From contig NC_135066.1 in the NCBI RefSeq assembly GCF_051401765.1, positions 18,455,001 through 18,519,000 of the forward strand: 64,000 nucleotides of DNA. Reading direction: 5' to 3'. Positions 48,630 through 61,800 of the stretch are shown here, one piece after another. The notes beneath the pieces were generated by a model. That model had not been told where the DNA came from. It was given only the letters and a program-made list of their open reading frames with translations, and did not search any database. Position 1 is the first letter of the stretch, and the number at the start of each line of letters is the position of its first letter. Position numbers and translations under genes: made by a program. Origin of the DNA: Calliopsis andreniformis (Eukaryota > Arthropoda > Insecta > Hymenoptera > Andrenidae).

Positions 48630-48960
48630 ATGCAGGGATGTGCGAGATTCCGAAAATGTCGCGTCGGGACGGGACGGGAATATTTTTCGGGATCGAGACG
48701 AGATCCTGAAATCTTAGGGGTCCCGAAAATATTCGGGATTTCTGAAAAGGTTTGGAACTATGAACATGTTCAAGATTTTTAAAGAAATTCGGGATCCCGA
48801 AAATGTCCGTGATTCCCGAGAATCCTCAACAAAATATAGAAAAACAATCGAATTATTAGAATCTTTAAAATTTGGCGAACTAAGAGTTCTGCCGCCGGAC
48901 AGTGCTGATACACGCACGCACGCACACGTACACCCGCATACACACGCGCGCGCGCATTAC
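48630..48960. repeat. Low-complexity CGGGAT words and CA/CG microsatellite
   Basis: 48640-48830 repeats variants of TCGGGATC/TCCCGAAAAT (for example GGGACGGGACGGGAATATTT). 48909-48957 is a (CACG)n/(CA)n/(CG)n run. Frames through it (for example 48760-48984) reflect the repeats. Confidence 0.7.
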
Positions 48961-49189
48961 CATACAGAACATAGTTTCTCATAAATTGTGATTTTTATTT
49001 TAAAAAATATGAACTGAAGAACAACACAGTTTTGTGGCAAATCGGTCTACTGTAACCAGTATAGTATGTTACAGATGCTACATTACACAGGCCATCAAGG
49101 TAAGACATCAAGTCGATGCCGTGAAAATACACTAATTTCAGGAAGACCTTTATTTCTCACTCTATATTATTTTCTAAACTCTCTGTTAT

Positions 49190-49870
49190 TAGCTTCAATG
49201 TCTTCTCTTTGATTGAATCTTAAGTTTTGTAACGGGTAGATCTCAAATGGTAGAATTGAATAATAAGTACATTAGAAGAATTTTAGTTAGTTGCAGTGTC
49301 TCTCAAGGATCACATGTTAGACCTCTGCCATTCAATCTTTTTCAACGATCTCTGTAAGGTTGCTACTAATAGCAAGATTCTCCTTTATGTGAAAAACTTA
49401 AAAATCTTTTGTACCGTTGTAAATGAATTTGTAAAAATGGAGTCATAAAAAGAATCTTAGATTTAATATATCCAAGTGTCTTATTATCCAATATTACCAG
49501 TATTTGTCTTTTGGATGTCATATTGTCTCTTGTCTATCTTTTACTGATCACTATTAAAGAATAGGCAATTCAGTTTTCTTGACACTTAGATTGAACTGTC
49601 TATACGATAATGGTAGCTTCTGTGTACTCTTTGCCATGAGCGGTCCAACTTTCGTCCGTGATGGCTATTCGTACAGATACACCTGCTTCTGTGTGGATGT
49701 TGAAGATAGAGCGGGCCGACCACGTTTCGGACAGGGTCTTGACCTAGCAGGAGTGCCGAGAGGAAGGGAAGGCGATGGTAGCGTGCTAAACACGTTGGCT
49801 CGATGTTGCTCCTACTTCCTATCTGCTCCTATGCATGGCCCAAGGCTCGGACCTCTTTAAGTTTTGGCTC
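49190..49870 (+). repeat. Left arm of an inverted pair: LINE RT fragment plus GC-rich block
   Basis: Collinear and inverted with 51190-51850. The first half includes a reverse-transcriptase remnant (49296-49440): SVSQGSHVRPLPFNLF, a frame change, then FFNDLCKVATNSKILLYVKN. The jockey-like QGS..GPLLF..FINDL and YADD regions are recognisable, but the catalytic YADD has become YVKN. The second half (49610-49860) is GC-rich and appears as an open frame of 93 codons with no known domain; its counterpart on the other arm does not keep that frame, so I do not call it a gene. Confidence 0.65.
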
Positions 49871-50556
49871 CTACTAACTCTCTCCAATTTTCACCCCTTT
49901 TCTTTTGTGTCAGGTGAAAGTACTATTCGTGTCACAGGAAAAAACCCCTAGGAAAGCATTGCCCCTAATGATTTCCAGAAGATTTCTTGTGAAACATGAA
50001 TAGTACGTTTCCGCTTCCACCCAAGCCATTCAGGCGATGAAAGTGAGTCCGAAGCTGGACTGTGAAGTCGGAGTTGCAGTCGGAATCGGAGTTTGGGAGA
50101 AATTTCCTATTAATACAGTCAGAAAAAAATATTTCGAGGCTGACTGCATGTTAGAATAAAATACATATAAAAATCAGAAATGTCCTTAAAATAAGCATCC
50201 TATGGCAATCGGAGATTTCTGTACCTCTTTTTCGACAGTTGATCCAGTGATTCATGTGACTGTGATATGATTATTGTACTGACGGTTGTTAGCTGGATGT
50301 TATTTTAAACTAATTATACGTTTGTTTAGTTGAGCATGAATATGATTCTTTTCTAGATTAATTCTACGGCTGATAAATGAACTAGTGCTTCATTTCTTAT
50401 TTGACATAAATTTTTCTTTAAATAATTTCTCAAGTACTTCCTAATTTTATTATGTTAACATTATCAAAATTACTCGATCGAAGCTCGTTTTAGGCATCGT
50501 GATCTACAACCACCGCTATCCTCCCTACTTCAAATGGAAATCTTTGCACCCACGCA

Positions 50557-50820
50557 CAGTGATCTGGAAAGGGGGATTTTGTGGGCAAAAACCAATTTTT
50601 CAACTTCTGTATTTAGGATACTTTTTGTTTGCTATAAGGTGGCATCTTGTTAGAGTTTCAGAATCCAAATATATTAATTCTTTTACATTATTATATAATG
50701 AGAAATACCAACTTATAGACCAAATTATGTAAATTGAAGATAAAACTAATTATTTTCATAATTTCATAATTTTTAAATGTTTCGAGTTTTGGCCACAAAA
50801 TACTGCTTTCCAGATCACTG
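50557..50820. mobile_element. Small TIR element, 264 bp
   Basis: CAGTGATCTGGAAAGGGGGA TTTTGTGGGCAAAA at 50557 is mirrored by TTTTGGCCACAAAATACTGC TTTCCAGATCACTG ending 50820. The inverted repeats are about 33 bp with few mismatches. The centre is AT-rich. No clear target duplication, so superfamily is open. Confidence 0.75.
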
Positions 50821-51189
50821 TACTGCGGCCAGAACTCAACTTTCAAGAATGATAGAACTATAAAAGGCAAGGACAGGAATAAGGACTAAGAAGTAAAAAA
50901 AAGTCAAGTTCCTTGTTTGCTATAGGATTTTCACGCGGGTAATAACAATCAATCCTTTGTGTTTTCCCGATTAAATGATACTAAACGCGATATGATTCCG
51001 AATATTATTTATGATAAGAATACACGAAACTTGATTTGTAGAAATAAAAGTTTTACTCGTCCTTCTATTCGAACTATTTGCCCACCCCCTATTCATTCTG
51101 TCCTTCCGCCCCAACTTTTCCCTCATCGACTAAATGGCTCGAGTGGAATCGGTACTATACCTCCTTTCGTACACAGAAAGAGAGAGAGT

Positions 51190-52094
51190 GGAGATTGAAA
51201 GCAGCTATTTCGCAAGAGTCTAAGCTCACAGGGTGCCGCGAGTCATCGAAGTAACTTTGAGTTAGCATTTTCAGCGCGGGACAACACGTTAGCGTCACCT
51301 TCCCTTCGCCTCCCTACCCCTACCAAGCCCTGACCCTGTTCGAAACGTGGTTAGCCCGCTCGGTTTTCAAAGTCCATGTACAAGCAGGTGCATCTGCACG
51401 AACGACCACCATGCGTGGCTCGTTCATGGCAAAGGGTACGGAGATCTGGGAGAAACGATGAATGAATTCAAGTGTTTAAAAAATGAATTGCCTATTATCT
51501 GATATGTCAAATAAAAAATGCTGGCAATAATGGATCATAAGACACTTGGATATACTGAATCTAAGACTGTTTTTATGACTCCATTTTTACAAGTTCAAGA
51601 GAATAATCTGTAGCAGAATGGTGTCATGTTCATTTACAATAGCACAACAGATTTTTAAGTCGTCTGCATAAAAAATAAACTTTCCGTTAGTAACAACCTT
51701 ACGGAGACCGTTGAAAATATTATAGTTGGAGATAGTTGGAGAAACACTCCTATATAGAATTCTTCTAGTGTACTTATTATTAAATCCTACCATTTGAGAT
51801 TTACCCGTTACAAAATTTTAGATTCAGTCAAAGAGAAGGCCATTAAAGCTGTAAGCAAACAGTTTAGAAAATAATATAGAATAAGAGATAAAGGCCTTCC
51901 TGAAATTAGTGTATTTCAATTATCAATTCGAAAATAGAAACCAAATGTTTGTCACTACCTTTCTGTACAGGAGTAACAAGTCCCGACTTCCATGCCACGG
52001 GAAAGATACCTGACGTGAAGAATTTGTTATAAATAAGCCAAAGTATACGAGAGACAATAACATTTACTGATTTCATAATGTTGTAGCAATTCAA
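51190..52094 (-). pseudogene. LINE reverse transcriptase remnant and right arm of the inverted pair
   Basis: On the minus strand, 52094-51906 contains IYNKFFTSGIFPVAWKSGLV TPVQKGSD, matching the conserved RT entry ('lFN.sl..G.fP..WK.a.v.Pv.K.Gd'). 51790-51590 contains SVSPTISNYNIFNGLRKVVT NGKFIFYADDLKI with an intact YADD (51659-51670). Blocks are in shifted frames. 51850-51190 is the inverted counterpart of 49190-49870, including the GC-rich half. It is jockey-like by motif and dead by stops. Confidence 0.75.
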
Positions 52095-55000
52095 TTTACA
52101 AAATAACAGGTTGAATAACCTATCGTTCTGTTAAATAATATGGTATTTAATCATCTTATTTGTACGTTAGTGGGTTATAACATTATTATTGCATCACATT
52201 GTATTGTTCAAACGATATTTAATCACACAAATCGATGCATTCATGCGGTATTTATTTGAGTTAAAAGGTTAAATTGACAGTCCTTTTGGTATAGGCCAAA
52301 TTCAAAGCAATGTTGTCGTATTACCGACATAGAAAGAACTACTGCAGACCTCTTGCGGCTTTCGCGGTAGCGTCACTTCGACTTCTCATTGCTAGACGCA
52401 AGACTTTCAGGATTTTCAATTAAGCTGATCACCCTGTATTTGCCGATATTCGCCTAGCTTAGCTGGTGAGCAGCTTTCTCACTAACGGGCCCCTGAAGTT
52501 TAAAGCATGTCTCGATCGATTAGAACTTAAATCTGACGCTGGTTGTTTCAAGTCACGTGACATCTTATATATTGTCTTCGATTCTAATTTTTCTTTTAAA
52601 TTTTCTCGGAACAGCCATTTGTCTATTTTAATTTTACTTAAGATCATCTTGATATTACCAGTGACTTCTAATACAGAGATACAGTATCATTTTTTGGAAT
52701 AAAATCAATTTTATCCAGCTCTTCTCTTTGTTTTGCACGATCTCAGAAGTCAGCGACTCTATTGCTATTAGTGGTGATCCTTTTAAATCCTGAATTTCAT
52801 TCATGTGTGCATCCCTTTTTTTGTTCAGGATTCCAGTCTCCACATCTGCGTTGACGTATCTTTTTAATAACTTTCCTTTTTCACCCTTACCAATCCCTGT
52901 TGTTGCTAATGTTTCCATGTATTGGTCAAAGCTGAGTAAGGTTCACGTTCAAGACTTCTGATTTTGTGGGGTCCTTCCCCAAGTCTGGTAATTCCTCGTC
53001 CATCTCCCTTTTCGATGTTGGGATCTACATTTTCTTCTGCTGAGTCTTCTTTGTCAGCAGCTTTAATTATATATTTTGGCAATTCTAAAAGATAAAAATT
53101 TAGTTTGCTTTAGTTTGTAGAGAGTTTAGTTGGCTATTTACTTTCATGTTAAGACAGTTTTTGATTTGCTCTGCGATTTCTGCAGGTATATCAATTAGTG
53201 GTATACTCTGTAATTTAAATTTTTATATATTTTCCATTTGAATATCTTGATAATTTTCACTTTGCCACACATGCAAACTCAATCATAAGAATTTTTACTG
53301 TGCTGTACAATGATGACACTCTTGTATTCATTAATATTAATCGGTTTATTCTAGCCTATTTATATTTTCTTTTCATAATAGTTTACTTATCATTTTACAT
53401 TGAAACTATCAAGTTCTCTTCTGCTTGAATATCTTCTTCTATTTTTTGTACTATTTTCTTTATTCGTGCCAATGTTTAGCTGGCTTTTCGCCGTCGTCTA
53501 TTCTTTTCCTCTTTGGCATCTTATGGCATTACTTATATTGGCATTTTTACGTGTAGCTTCTAGGGCACGACGGAAGAGAATGGAACAGAATGTCAATAGA
53601 GATAGGCATCGATAAGTGGTTTTTGTTTTAGAGTACTCTCAACATTGTAAGACTTAGGGGACACAAAGGGGACTACGTCTGTAACCTTGAACACGAGACA
53701 CAAAATAGAATAACCATTGGTGAGATGGTTATTCGAAGAAACAATCGAACTGGTAAGAAATTGTGTAGAATAATACGCACAAAAAAATTTTCTACTTACA
53801 ACACGAAAAATATTGTCAAAAACTTTTTGGTATTTTCATTAATATGTTTCATTAAGGCATAGAAAATTTTGTAAAGTGCTTTTTAATAGATTGTATAAAC
53901 ATTAAGAAAAAAAAGAATAATTTAACATACCAGTATTTAAAAATAATGGCACCTCAAGTGCAAGCGTTTTAAATCTATGAAACCACACTACACATGCGTA
54001 ATAGTGTACTTTTAATACTTAAACTCAATTGTAGAGTGCAGAAAATGACCGACGGATTCTCGCTTCACTACCAAAAGTACTCCTTTACCTAAAAGTCCAC
54101 TTTATGCTCCGTCCTTCAGATTTGAATACTAACTGTTTCGTTCATAATGCAATATCTCATACTGTTTGCAAATTCGTCTGATCTCATGGCCCTAAAATTT
54201 TGCAGAAATACAATCTGACGATATACAATTACATTGCATGACTCTTAATCGCCGAAAAAATTGTTGTAACACCAAACAAACCGTAATTTAAAAATAAGAT
54301 CATATATACCGGGGAGATGTTTTTCTTAATTGAGTGTGTAAAATCTACATTTGGTCTTTCTATGTGAAATCTGACACTCTTATATAGAAAATAGCCTTCA
54401 TACACTTAACTCGAACGTATTGTTTTATGCGCGTTTTCTATCTGACAAGATGGTTAAACTCACACTTCGCATGCCGACTTAATTTTGTGTAAATAGTTAA
54501 AGTTCCATAGTAGACTGTATAAAATTGTGATGGAGTGACTCAAAGTATCAATTATACACTATTCTTTATTCAATAACTTGTTTGACTTAATCGTGGTGAA
54601 CATCTGATTCCGCTGCACTGTCTTGCTATTTATCTGTTACTCTGGGACGTTCACAAATTAAGCGTGAACGCTGATTTACTGTTAGGAAAAAGAGGGGGTA
54701 ACAAGAAGACGGTATCTAAAATTAGTGGGGTGGGTAATTGTTCCTTAAAAATGGGAAATTTCAATCTTTCCCAATGGTGATCCGGAGCTACAGATCGCCT
54801 CCTCGAATGACTCACGCAGGTAGTGATACTAATGATTATAGCGAGTAATAAACCCAAGGAGCACCTCAACTTTGAATGAACATATGGAAAACATAAAAAT
54901 TATGACTAGGCTCCAAAATCCTGTACAGCGTTGAATAGATAATAAAAACTAAAATTTTGGCAAGTAACGATTCCTTGGACATTTACTGCTACGACAAATT

Positions 55001-57231
55001 ACGGTGTAAGAGGGTTCGCTACGCGACACGTATTGTATTTTTTATTTGTTTGAATATGCACTATCATCTCTCTAAAGCACTGTACTGTTACCTCTATCAT
55101 GTAGGCCATGCATACGTAACAAACCAGATGTAAACAAAACATTTACGTATTAAAGTATATAACAAGAGCAACGATCATAATTATTGTCTGACGATGGACG
55201 TCAAACGTTAGTGAATTGGTTCCATCAGGGGCGGATTGTATCAGGTTGTAAAGAATATCAAGTCATTATAATTTACATCGTTACTTGCTTCTTCTTTTTA
55301 TGTGTAATTCATAGTTGTTATATTATACTTATATTCGTTGTTTTATTCTTATGTTATATTTGACTTTTGTTATTTTATATTTACTTTTAGATTTACATTT
55401 ACAGTATAAATCTAATACATAAACATGTCATTCTCGAATTCTGATTTTGAAGACGAAAGTAATGAAATACTATTCCGTCCCGACCCGCCAAAATACCATT
55501 ACGTGTTCTTTTATAGCTGGTGCCTCGAATTGTTAAATATGTATAGTCTATAAGTACGAAAGCAATGAAAAATGTTCGTGTGCACATCGTATGTCTAGAA
55601 ACGCTTAGCTTTTTAGTTATACGCTATCCTATATTGCATGAAATTGCTAATGCAGAATGCATAAAACTTGTTGAACGCTTTTAGAGGATAGATTTTAGAC
55701 ACAAAGTTACTGCAGAAAGTTTAAATCTATACATGCCAAGAAGCGCTTAGTTTTTTCGTTGTATTCTATTTTATTATATCGAACGCTAATCCAGTACTTG
55801 TCTCTACAGAGCGCTACATATATTTCAGTCTTGCTCCTTAAATGATTGAACTGGAATGCTATCATGGATTTTAGAAAGGGTATCATATCATACACCACGT
55901 AAGAAAAACGAAGTGTTTTTGGGCGTATGCGCATATGAACAATTTTTACTGTCTTTATGTATAGGACCTACCATTTAGAAATATTCCACATGTCTAGAAA
56001 CACATGTGGAATATGTGTAATACATCATTGTCTTCAATCATCACATTTGATTAGATGTTTCTTAAAAAATAACAACATAAAGTGTTAAGTGCCCTTACTT
56101 TAAAATAGTAATTAAACAAGTTAAATTTCCAATGTTGTCATTTTTAATTACATAGGGAGTTTTATAATTATTAAGCTACTGTTATCCAAATTAAATTGTT
56201 ATTTAAGTGTGTTATTAACATTTCAATATTATAGATTCGTTTGCATTATTATAGTAAAATAACTGATCTTTTTAATGGTATAAATTAGAATTAGAATGGT
56301 CGGTTAGTTTTCTTGTTATTTTGCCTTAAACAAAAGTGACTCATTCATGCCACCTCTCCCCTACTTCAAATATAGGATATTTTCAGTGTTTCATGCATCC
56401 CGTGATTCCATTTACTCGAGCTATATCGTACGAACTCGAAAAATTCTGGCTGACTAGTACTTTTTGATTGACTTCTTCAATCTCTTTATTTGTTATCGAT
56501 TGCATTGATACGTTCGACGAGCGAAGTTCAATACCGTAAAATAATCAAGAATTCGATTACGTGAAAATCATATTGCTGCACGAGATTCCAAGAATAATTT
56601 TGGTATTGCCTTGTCTTGTGTCGAAATTCAAGACAATAACAAGACAAGACTACTTTATACAATACAAGACGATATAAGACAAAATTATAATAATTTTGGT
56701 CTAGGCAATATTTTTTACAATAATTTAAGTTTTTTTCTTCATTTTAAGAAAGATATAAAATTACGAATAAGAATATTTTTATTTTTAACTTAATTACAAA
56801 TAGTAAAAGTCTCTTCAATTTAATTATTGCTTATTTATACATAAATTAATTTTCAATTATTAGATTCATGTTGTTTATGTATATAAACCTATTATTTTAA
56901 CTCTTAACCACGGAAAATTAGTTTCACTACAAAAATTAGACACACCATATATTACTTTGTATTAAAAAATATACTGCACTTACAAAAAGAGAATTTAAAA
57001 ATCTACAAGAAAAATAAGACCTGCATTTTTTAAATTTTGAGTAAAATTTCGTTCAGAAGTTTGTTAGACTTTACAATAGACAGTAAACTAGTTAGACAAT
57101 AATTAAGGGTTAATATAAATTGAAGCCAACATAAAAAAAATCTTAGTCTAATTGACTTTATGCAAATTAATACAGGACATAAATGTACGTTAGATGTAAA
57201 ATATCTCTAATAATAACGCCTTATCCTCATT
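52095..57231. other. Unassigned AT-rich sequence
   Basis: I can support no gene in 5.1 kb. A single terminus CTGATCACCCTGTA is at about 52425-52438, complementary to the TACAGGGTGATCA start at about 15180 and like the ends of the 59573-63488 element, without a partner. Opposed frames at 52459-52918 resemble no protein I know. A scrap of the 8951-9788 terminus is at about 54358. 56590-56700 has AAGACAA-type cryptic repeats. Confidence 0.4.
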
Positions 57232-58270
57232 CATATTATGAGACGGGACGCAAGCAGCGCGAGAGACTGGTGAGGATAGTTATATTTCCAAAGAATATAG
57301 TGATTATGGTGTTAGTTGGTACAACAGACTAAATTCATGCGAGATCAGTGAGCCGTTGGGATTATTGTAGACGAGGATGAATCTGATGTAAATTCAAGGA
57401 GCCTCTGAGGATGGATGTACTTGCGGACAAAACTCAAAATAAATTGAAGTCCTGATGAAGAGGTTAACGAGTTCAAACAGATGAATCTGATATAAAATCA
57501 GGATGCTGTAAAGAGGTTGGATAATGTACAGACGAGTTTGGTGTTATCAGGTAGCTATAGGATGCAAACAAATCAGATGTAAAATCAGATAGCTCCTAAA
57601 TAGATTAACTTTCGCAGACGAACTGGAATAAGTCGAGGAGTCACTAGACTGGACACAGTTTTATTTGGAAGTAAGGGCATACAGACAAATGTGATGTGGA
57701 ATTAGAGAGTTGCAGGAAGTGTTAGTAAGCCCCGTAATTTCCTAATTATTAATTGATACAACTCGAGAGGCTAAGGTATATCGTGGGGAATCTGACAACT
57801 TCGAATGGGATCACTTAGGGTATTTTTGGGTTTAAAAACAATCTAATCAAATTGCAATTAATATTTTAGTATATTCTAAAATCAGTTTTTACGTACAGGT
57901 GTATAGTGTAGTGTTATCGCGTAAAGTGTATGATTTTAATGCTCAGTGTTAACGCATTGGCGATTGGCGATTGGCGATTGGCGATGTGGGGGCAGAGTGG
58001 TCGTAGAAATTGCCAGATAGAATTTATGCTGATTGGCAGATTCTATGAGGTTAAACTGTAGAATCGAAAGGAAATTTTAGCCCTATCTAACTGAATAGCT
58101 ATCAACTCTGACGAATTTGACCGTCAACGTGACGATACTGTTCTGAACCTGTTAAAGCTAAAATCTCGGGGTTTATATAGGCCAAAATGAGTTGGAATTT
58201 GTTAGGAATTTTCATATAAAGAAATTTCTCACGGTTGGTACAGTGTCGTGATTGCTACCCAGCTGCTCGG
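57232..58270 (+). repeat. LTR-like repeat, copy 2, with tandem dyad modules
   Basis: Collinear with 29842-30965 in the same orientation: AGCAGCGCGAGAG near the start, AGTGAGCCGTTGG, CCTCTGAGGATG, TACAACTCGAGAGGCTAAGG TATATCGTGGGGAATCTG, ATCTCGGGGTTTATATAGG and a CACGGTTGGTACA end, then the same 35-bp tail to AGCTGCTCG. Its start reads TATTATGAG, mostly transitions away from copy 1. Modules lie at about 57330-57705. One unit lost in copy 1 (30239) is fuller here (TTTGGTGTTATCAGGTAGCT). Divergence rules out the two copies being a recent LTR pair. Confidence 0.55.
57957..57984 (+). repeat. (TTGGCGA)4 minisatellite inside LTR copy 2
   Basis: Four tandem TTGGCGA units occupy the position where copy 1 has a single CTGGCGA, so the expansion is specific to this copy. 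Confidence 0.9.
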
Positions 58271-58374
58271 AGTCGTACTCCTATTGAGATAAACGAAAAG
58301 AACGAAAATGGTAGGGCGTTTTCCTTTAACAGGCAGAGACTCAAATATTTGGGAGAAACGTTCGATACGTAAGC

Positions 58375-58550
58375 ATAGCTGACTGTAATGCTAGCCATAC
58401 TGAACGGAAAACAGCAACACTGCGAGAGTCCGACTTTGCACTAGATAGAAATTGTACGCAGCATTGAGTCTCTATCTAACCAGTGCAAAATCGGACTCTC
58501 GCAGTGTTGCTGTTTTTCATTCATCATGGCTAGTACTAGAGTCGGCTATG
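58375..58550. repeat. Tight hairpin with about 75-bp arms
   Basis: GGAAAACAGCAACACTGCGA GAGTCCGAC at 58406 mirrors GTCGGACTCTCGCAGTGTTG CTGTTTTTC-like sequence around 58492-58519. Pairing extends outward through GCTAGCCAT/ATGGCTAGTA and CATAGCTGAC/GTCGGCTATG, and inward through TCTATCTA/TAGATAGA. The loop is about 20-25 bp. The innermost 30 bp pair almost perfectly, suggesting a young hairpin MITE or inverted duplication. Confidence 0.75.
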
Positions 58551-58737
58551 ACATAGGCAATGCGTTAGATGTGTTTTCTGCATCGCTGTTGTTTCTTGCC
58601 ATTTTCTTCTGATACTTTTACGAGTGCTCGTCGTAGATTATATTATAATTTAGACTTGTGTGACGTTTATTCTGAAAACACGTATAGGTTCTTAGCTCGA
58701 TTCGCTTGCTACTTGCTTTATTCTGGTTATATTTATA

Positions 58738-59070
58738 TACGGGATGTTTCTGAACAGCTGATCAGAAAGTTTACGACACTTCGTCAGGCTACAGGATCCA
58801 AAATTCAGTTAAAATTGATGAATATCATTGAACAACAATAATTTTGTCTTTTGTTGTAATCTATAAGTCAACTCAAAACACTCACTACAAGGTAAAAAGG
58901 GTTAATATGTTCACTTTCATGTAAATTGTATGTTCGCTTCATACATCTACATCGATCCTCTCACCCATGAATATTGAAACATACGAACGTATCGTTGAAT
59001 AACACTAAACCTGCCTACTTTTTACATCCAGAGAGCAAGTCAAAGCATGTCCAATAAAATTTCGGAGTAG
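58738..59070 (+). repeat. Arm fragment of the 40001-42186 foldback family
   Basis: Starts GGGATGTTTCTGAACAGCTG ATC. Shares AATTGATGAATATCATTGAA, CAACTCAAAACACTCACTAC, GAATAACACTAAACCTGCCT and CCAGAGAGCAAGTCAAAGCA with 40225-40540, same orientation. No inverted partner, so a solo arm. The open frame at 58569-58841 overlaps its start and matches no protein. Confidence 0.7.
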
Positions 59071-61443
59071 GAAGAGTCCGTTAGAGGCACCTTCCAAGTA
59101 ATCTTCTAGTCGAAGTCCACACACGAGAAAATTGCACACACTACTAGAAGTCTTGGTATAGAACATGTAGAAAAACCGCACACACAACGGGAATATCGCA
59201 AGAAAATAACTAGATTTGTAGGAAAACCTGGCACGTATCACGAATATTCGCACAAACGTTCGATGCGAAGGTCTGTCGAAAAACTAACTGCAGCTTCTTG
59301 AATAACTCGTCGAGGACCCCCCATAGCGCTGGTAGATACCTGGCTCATTCCTCAAACATCCTTACCATCGCTGTACGTTCTCCGAAAGCTAAGTTGATAC
59401 GCGAAAAAGGTTCTTCAATATTTGATGTTTAAATTTCTTGCCTCAATGATTCTTATAAACAAAATAAACTAATTACACGAGTTAAATATTACTGAGCGTT
59501 TACGTCTCTTGGACTAATCACCAGTAGTCTATGCATTCTTGAGTGAATGCTACTAAAAGTTTTAAGCTGATACCGGGTGATCCTCTCGATAGAGTACTCA
59601 AAGCAGTGCCGCCGCCACGGTAACACCGCAGCGGGAAATCAGTGGGAATGTCAAATCTGTATACAAGACCTATCTTAACCTATACTACTCGTGCGTTCAC
59701 ACAGTTGAAACGGTTGTGTGCATGTGCCTATACGTTATCCCTCAGAGTACGGACCGAAATGTTTGCACCCAGATCAATCGTAATCTATACACGCTCTTTG
59801 TGGGGGGTCTTTAGTGACTCGATCGTAGGAATACAAGGGTGAAATTAATGAAAAGAGATGTTCCAAATAAGAATGATTGAGGAAAAAAGAAATCGTCGCA
59901 ATTTATATGTACTTATCTATATATTTACAAACTTCTTCTAGAGCAGCGATGCTCAAGCAGCTCCGAGGTAAGCGCGAGCAGCTTAAAATGCCCGGGATTG
60001 CCCGCGAGGTTTTAAGGCCGACTTTGGCAGGAGAGTGGAGAGCCATCGAAATAGTATGGGCAGTGTGCTTGTGTGTGGGGCCCAACACAGTAGCTAAGTA
60101 AAAAGATGCGACCTGTTCTGTGATAATACTGCTTATCATACAGGCACAGATTATTTGGTATTCACCGTCAAATTGATTGTTTATTAAAAATATAATCCAC
60201 AGTCGTCGTTCTTTCCGCACAACTCTTTTTCCATCCGAATTAAAGGCATTAATTTTTTATTTCTCCGTAAGAATTATATTTTTCCAGACGAAGTATAATG
60301 ACAAATGGTATTTAATTTATTAAATAATATTAAATATTAAACTATATTCTCGGCATATAAATTTCAATTATTTAGAATCCATGAACTTTGTTTTATATAA
60401 GAAATAGCAATCGCTCCATTACATGTAGAATTTAAAGTGACAATAACAGTAAATAAAAATATTGTATGAAGAAACCTTTTATCGTCGAAGATTCAGTCAA
60501 TAATGATATCTGCATATTCTAGTTGTTTTCATCGGTGGCCCACTTGAAATGTGAATTATTACCTGCCGCTTCATTTCTTTTAATTAGATTTTCAAACAAT
60601 ACAGTATCCTGTAAAGGTATCTTTCTTGTAATAATACGATCATAATTGGTGTTCCCTTCTTCTTAGCAGGTAATTCTTCTTCCAATAAAGTAATTCTTCT
60701 TAGCAACGCTTTCAAAGATTAGTGAACTTCCAAATGCTATAAATTTTTGTAGACATATAACGATAAGAATAAGCTTTTTTTTGGAAATATTTTGTACATA
60801 AACAGGGATTCTATTGTAAAAGTAATTTCACGTTGTAATATTTTCTATGAATGATATGGTCCCAAATGTCAAAATATCTTTTTCTATAAAGCAATCAGGC
60901 ATAAAGGTCTCCAAGCTTCCCAACTATTCTCTGTTTTAGTAAAGTAAATTATAATGTTTCATTATTATTTTGAAAACTATTTGTAGTAATAATTGTATAT
61001 TGTAGTTTAAAATTTAAGAGGACAATCCTTCGCATATTTTGGATAGCAGTTACAGTTTTAGAAATTTCATTAAAAGCGGCTTCTATCATCTTGACTTGTC
61101 GTTGTATTGTTTCATTGTCGCAGAACCGCTCATCATTATGATATTTATCTGTGCATTCAGCGGCTGTGTGCCGCAGATAAAGTTTTATGATTCATAGTGG
61201 AAAATACGTTCTCAACATTCAAGGATTCTGTTCTCTTTTCCTTACAGGAAACGAATTCTTAAACGCATGTATTACACATAATGAATAACAAAGGAATTTA
61301 CACTCTTTACAAACCAATATTAAAATTGTCATTATTTAAAATATTTTTATTTCTTTCTTCTTACTAAGGTCGGCGCCATGTTTGTCTTTCGTCCGCTCGG
61401 ATTGATCCAAATAAAAAAATAAAAGGAATCTAAATGTTTTAAA

Positions 61444-61705
61444 CTTCTATTCCCAGTTACCACTGTTAAAATTTCCCGAAATCTTCAGGTTTGCCGCGTA
61501 AGTAAAATCAATGTTTGGTTCCACATATGTTTGTGAACAGCTCTTTTCTTCTATGAAAAGAGGGAAGACAACTCATAGAAGCAGATTATTAGATTTAAAT
61601 TTAAAATATTGCCTCGTTCTCAGTTCAAGTCAGAAGTTATTACCTGACATTTCTGCACTAGATAGCAAGAGTTTCGAAGATCAAGAGAAAATGCATGTAT
61701 TGTAA
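61444..61705 (+). pseudogene. hAT transposase C-terminal dimerisation region
   Basis: Reads FYSQLPLLKFPEIFRFAA, a TAA where the family continues, then MFGSTYVCEQLFSSMKRGKT THRSRLLDLNLKYCLV and LLPDISALDSKS. 'FY..LP...FP.l..fA....s.FGSTY.CEQ.FS.MK..Ks..RsrLtd..L...l' is diagnostic for the hAT group that includes ZBED/GTF2I-repeat-derived transposases. Only the last ~85 residues remain, and no N-terminal BED finger or catalytic core was seen. It lies in the expected 5'-to-3' orientation inside its own TIRs. Confidence 0.85.
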
Positions 61706-61737
61706 CACCTGCTACCAATACTGATAGTGTAAATATC

Positions 61738-61800
61738 ACTAGCAGTAGTAGTGGTGGTGGTGGTGGTGGTAATGGTAGTGATAGTAGTAACAGTATTGAG
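61738..61800 (+). repeat. Trinucleotide (AGT/GGT)n microsatellite
   Basis: An AGTAGTAGTGGTGGTGGTGG T run with interruptions directly after the transposase tail. The minus-strand frame over it encodes a proline/leucine tract by composition only. Confidence 0.85.

Noticed and set aside
49579..49860. 93-codon open frame with arginine/glycine-rich end
   Set aside because: It lies in one arm of the inverted LINE pair; the other arm does not preserve the frame, and no domain is recognisable.
29842..58270. The two LTR-like copies as the 5' and 3' LTRs of one 28-kb provirus
   Set aside because: The copies are too diverged from each other, and the host receptor exon 2 and many unrelated elements lie between them.
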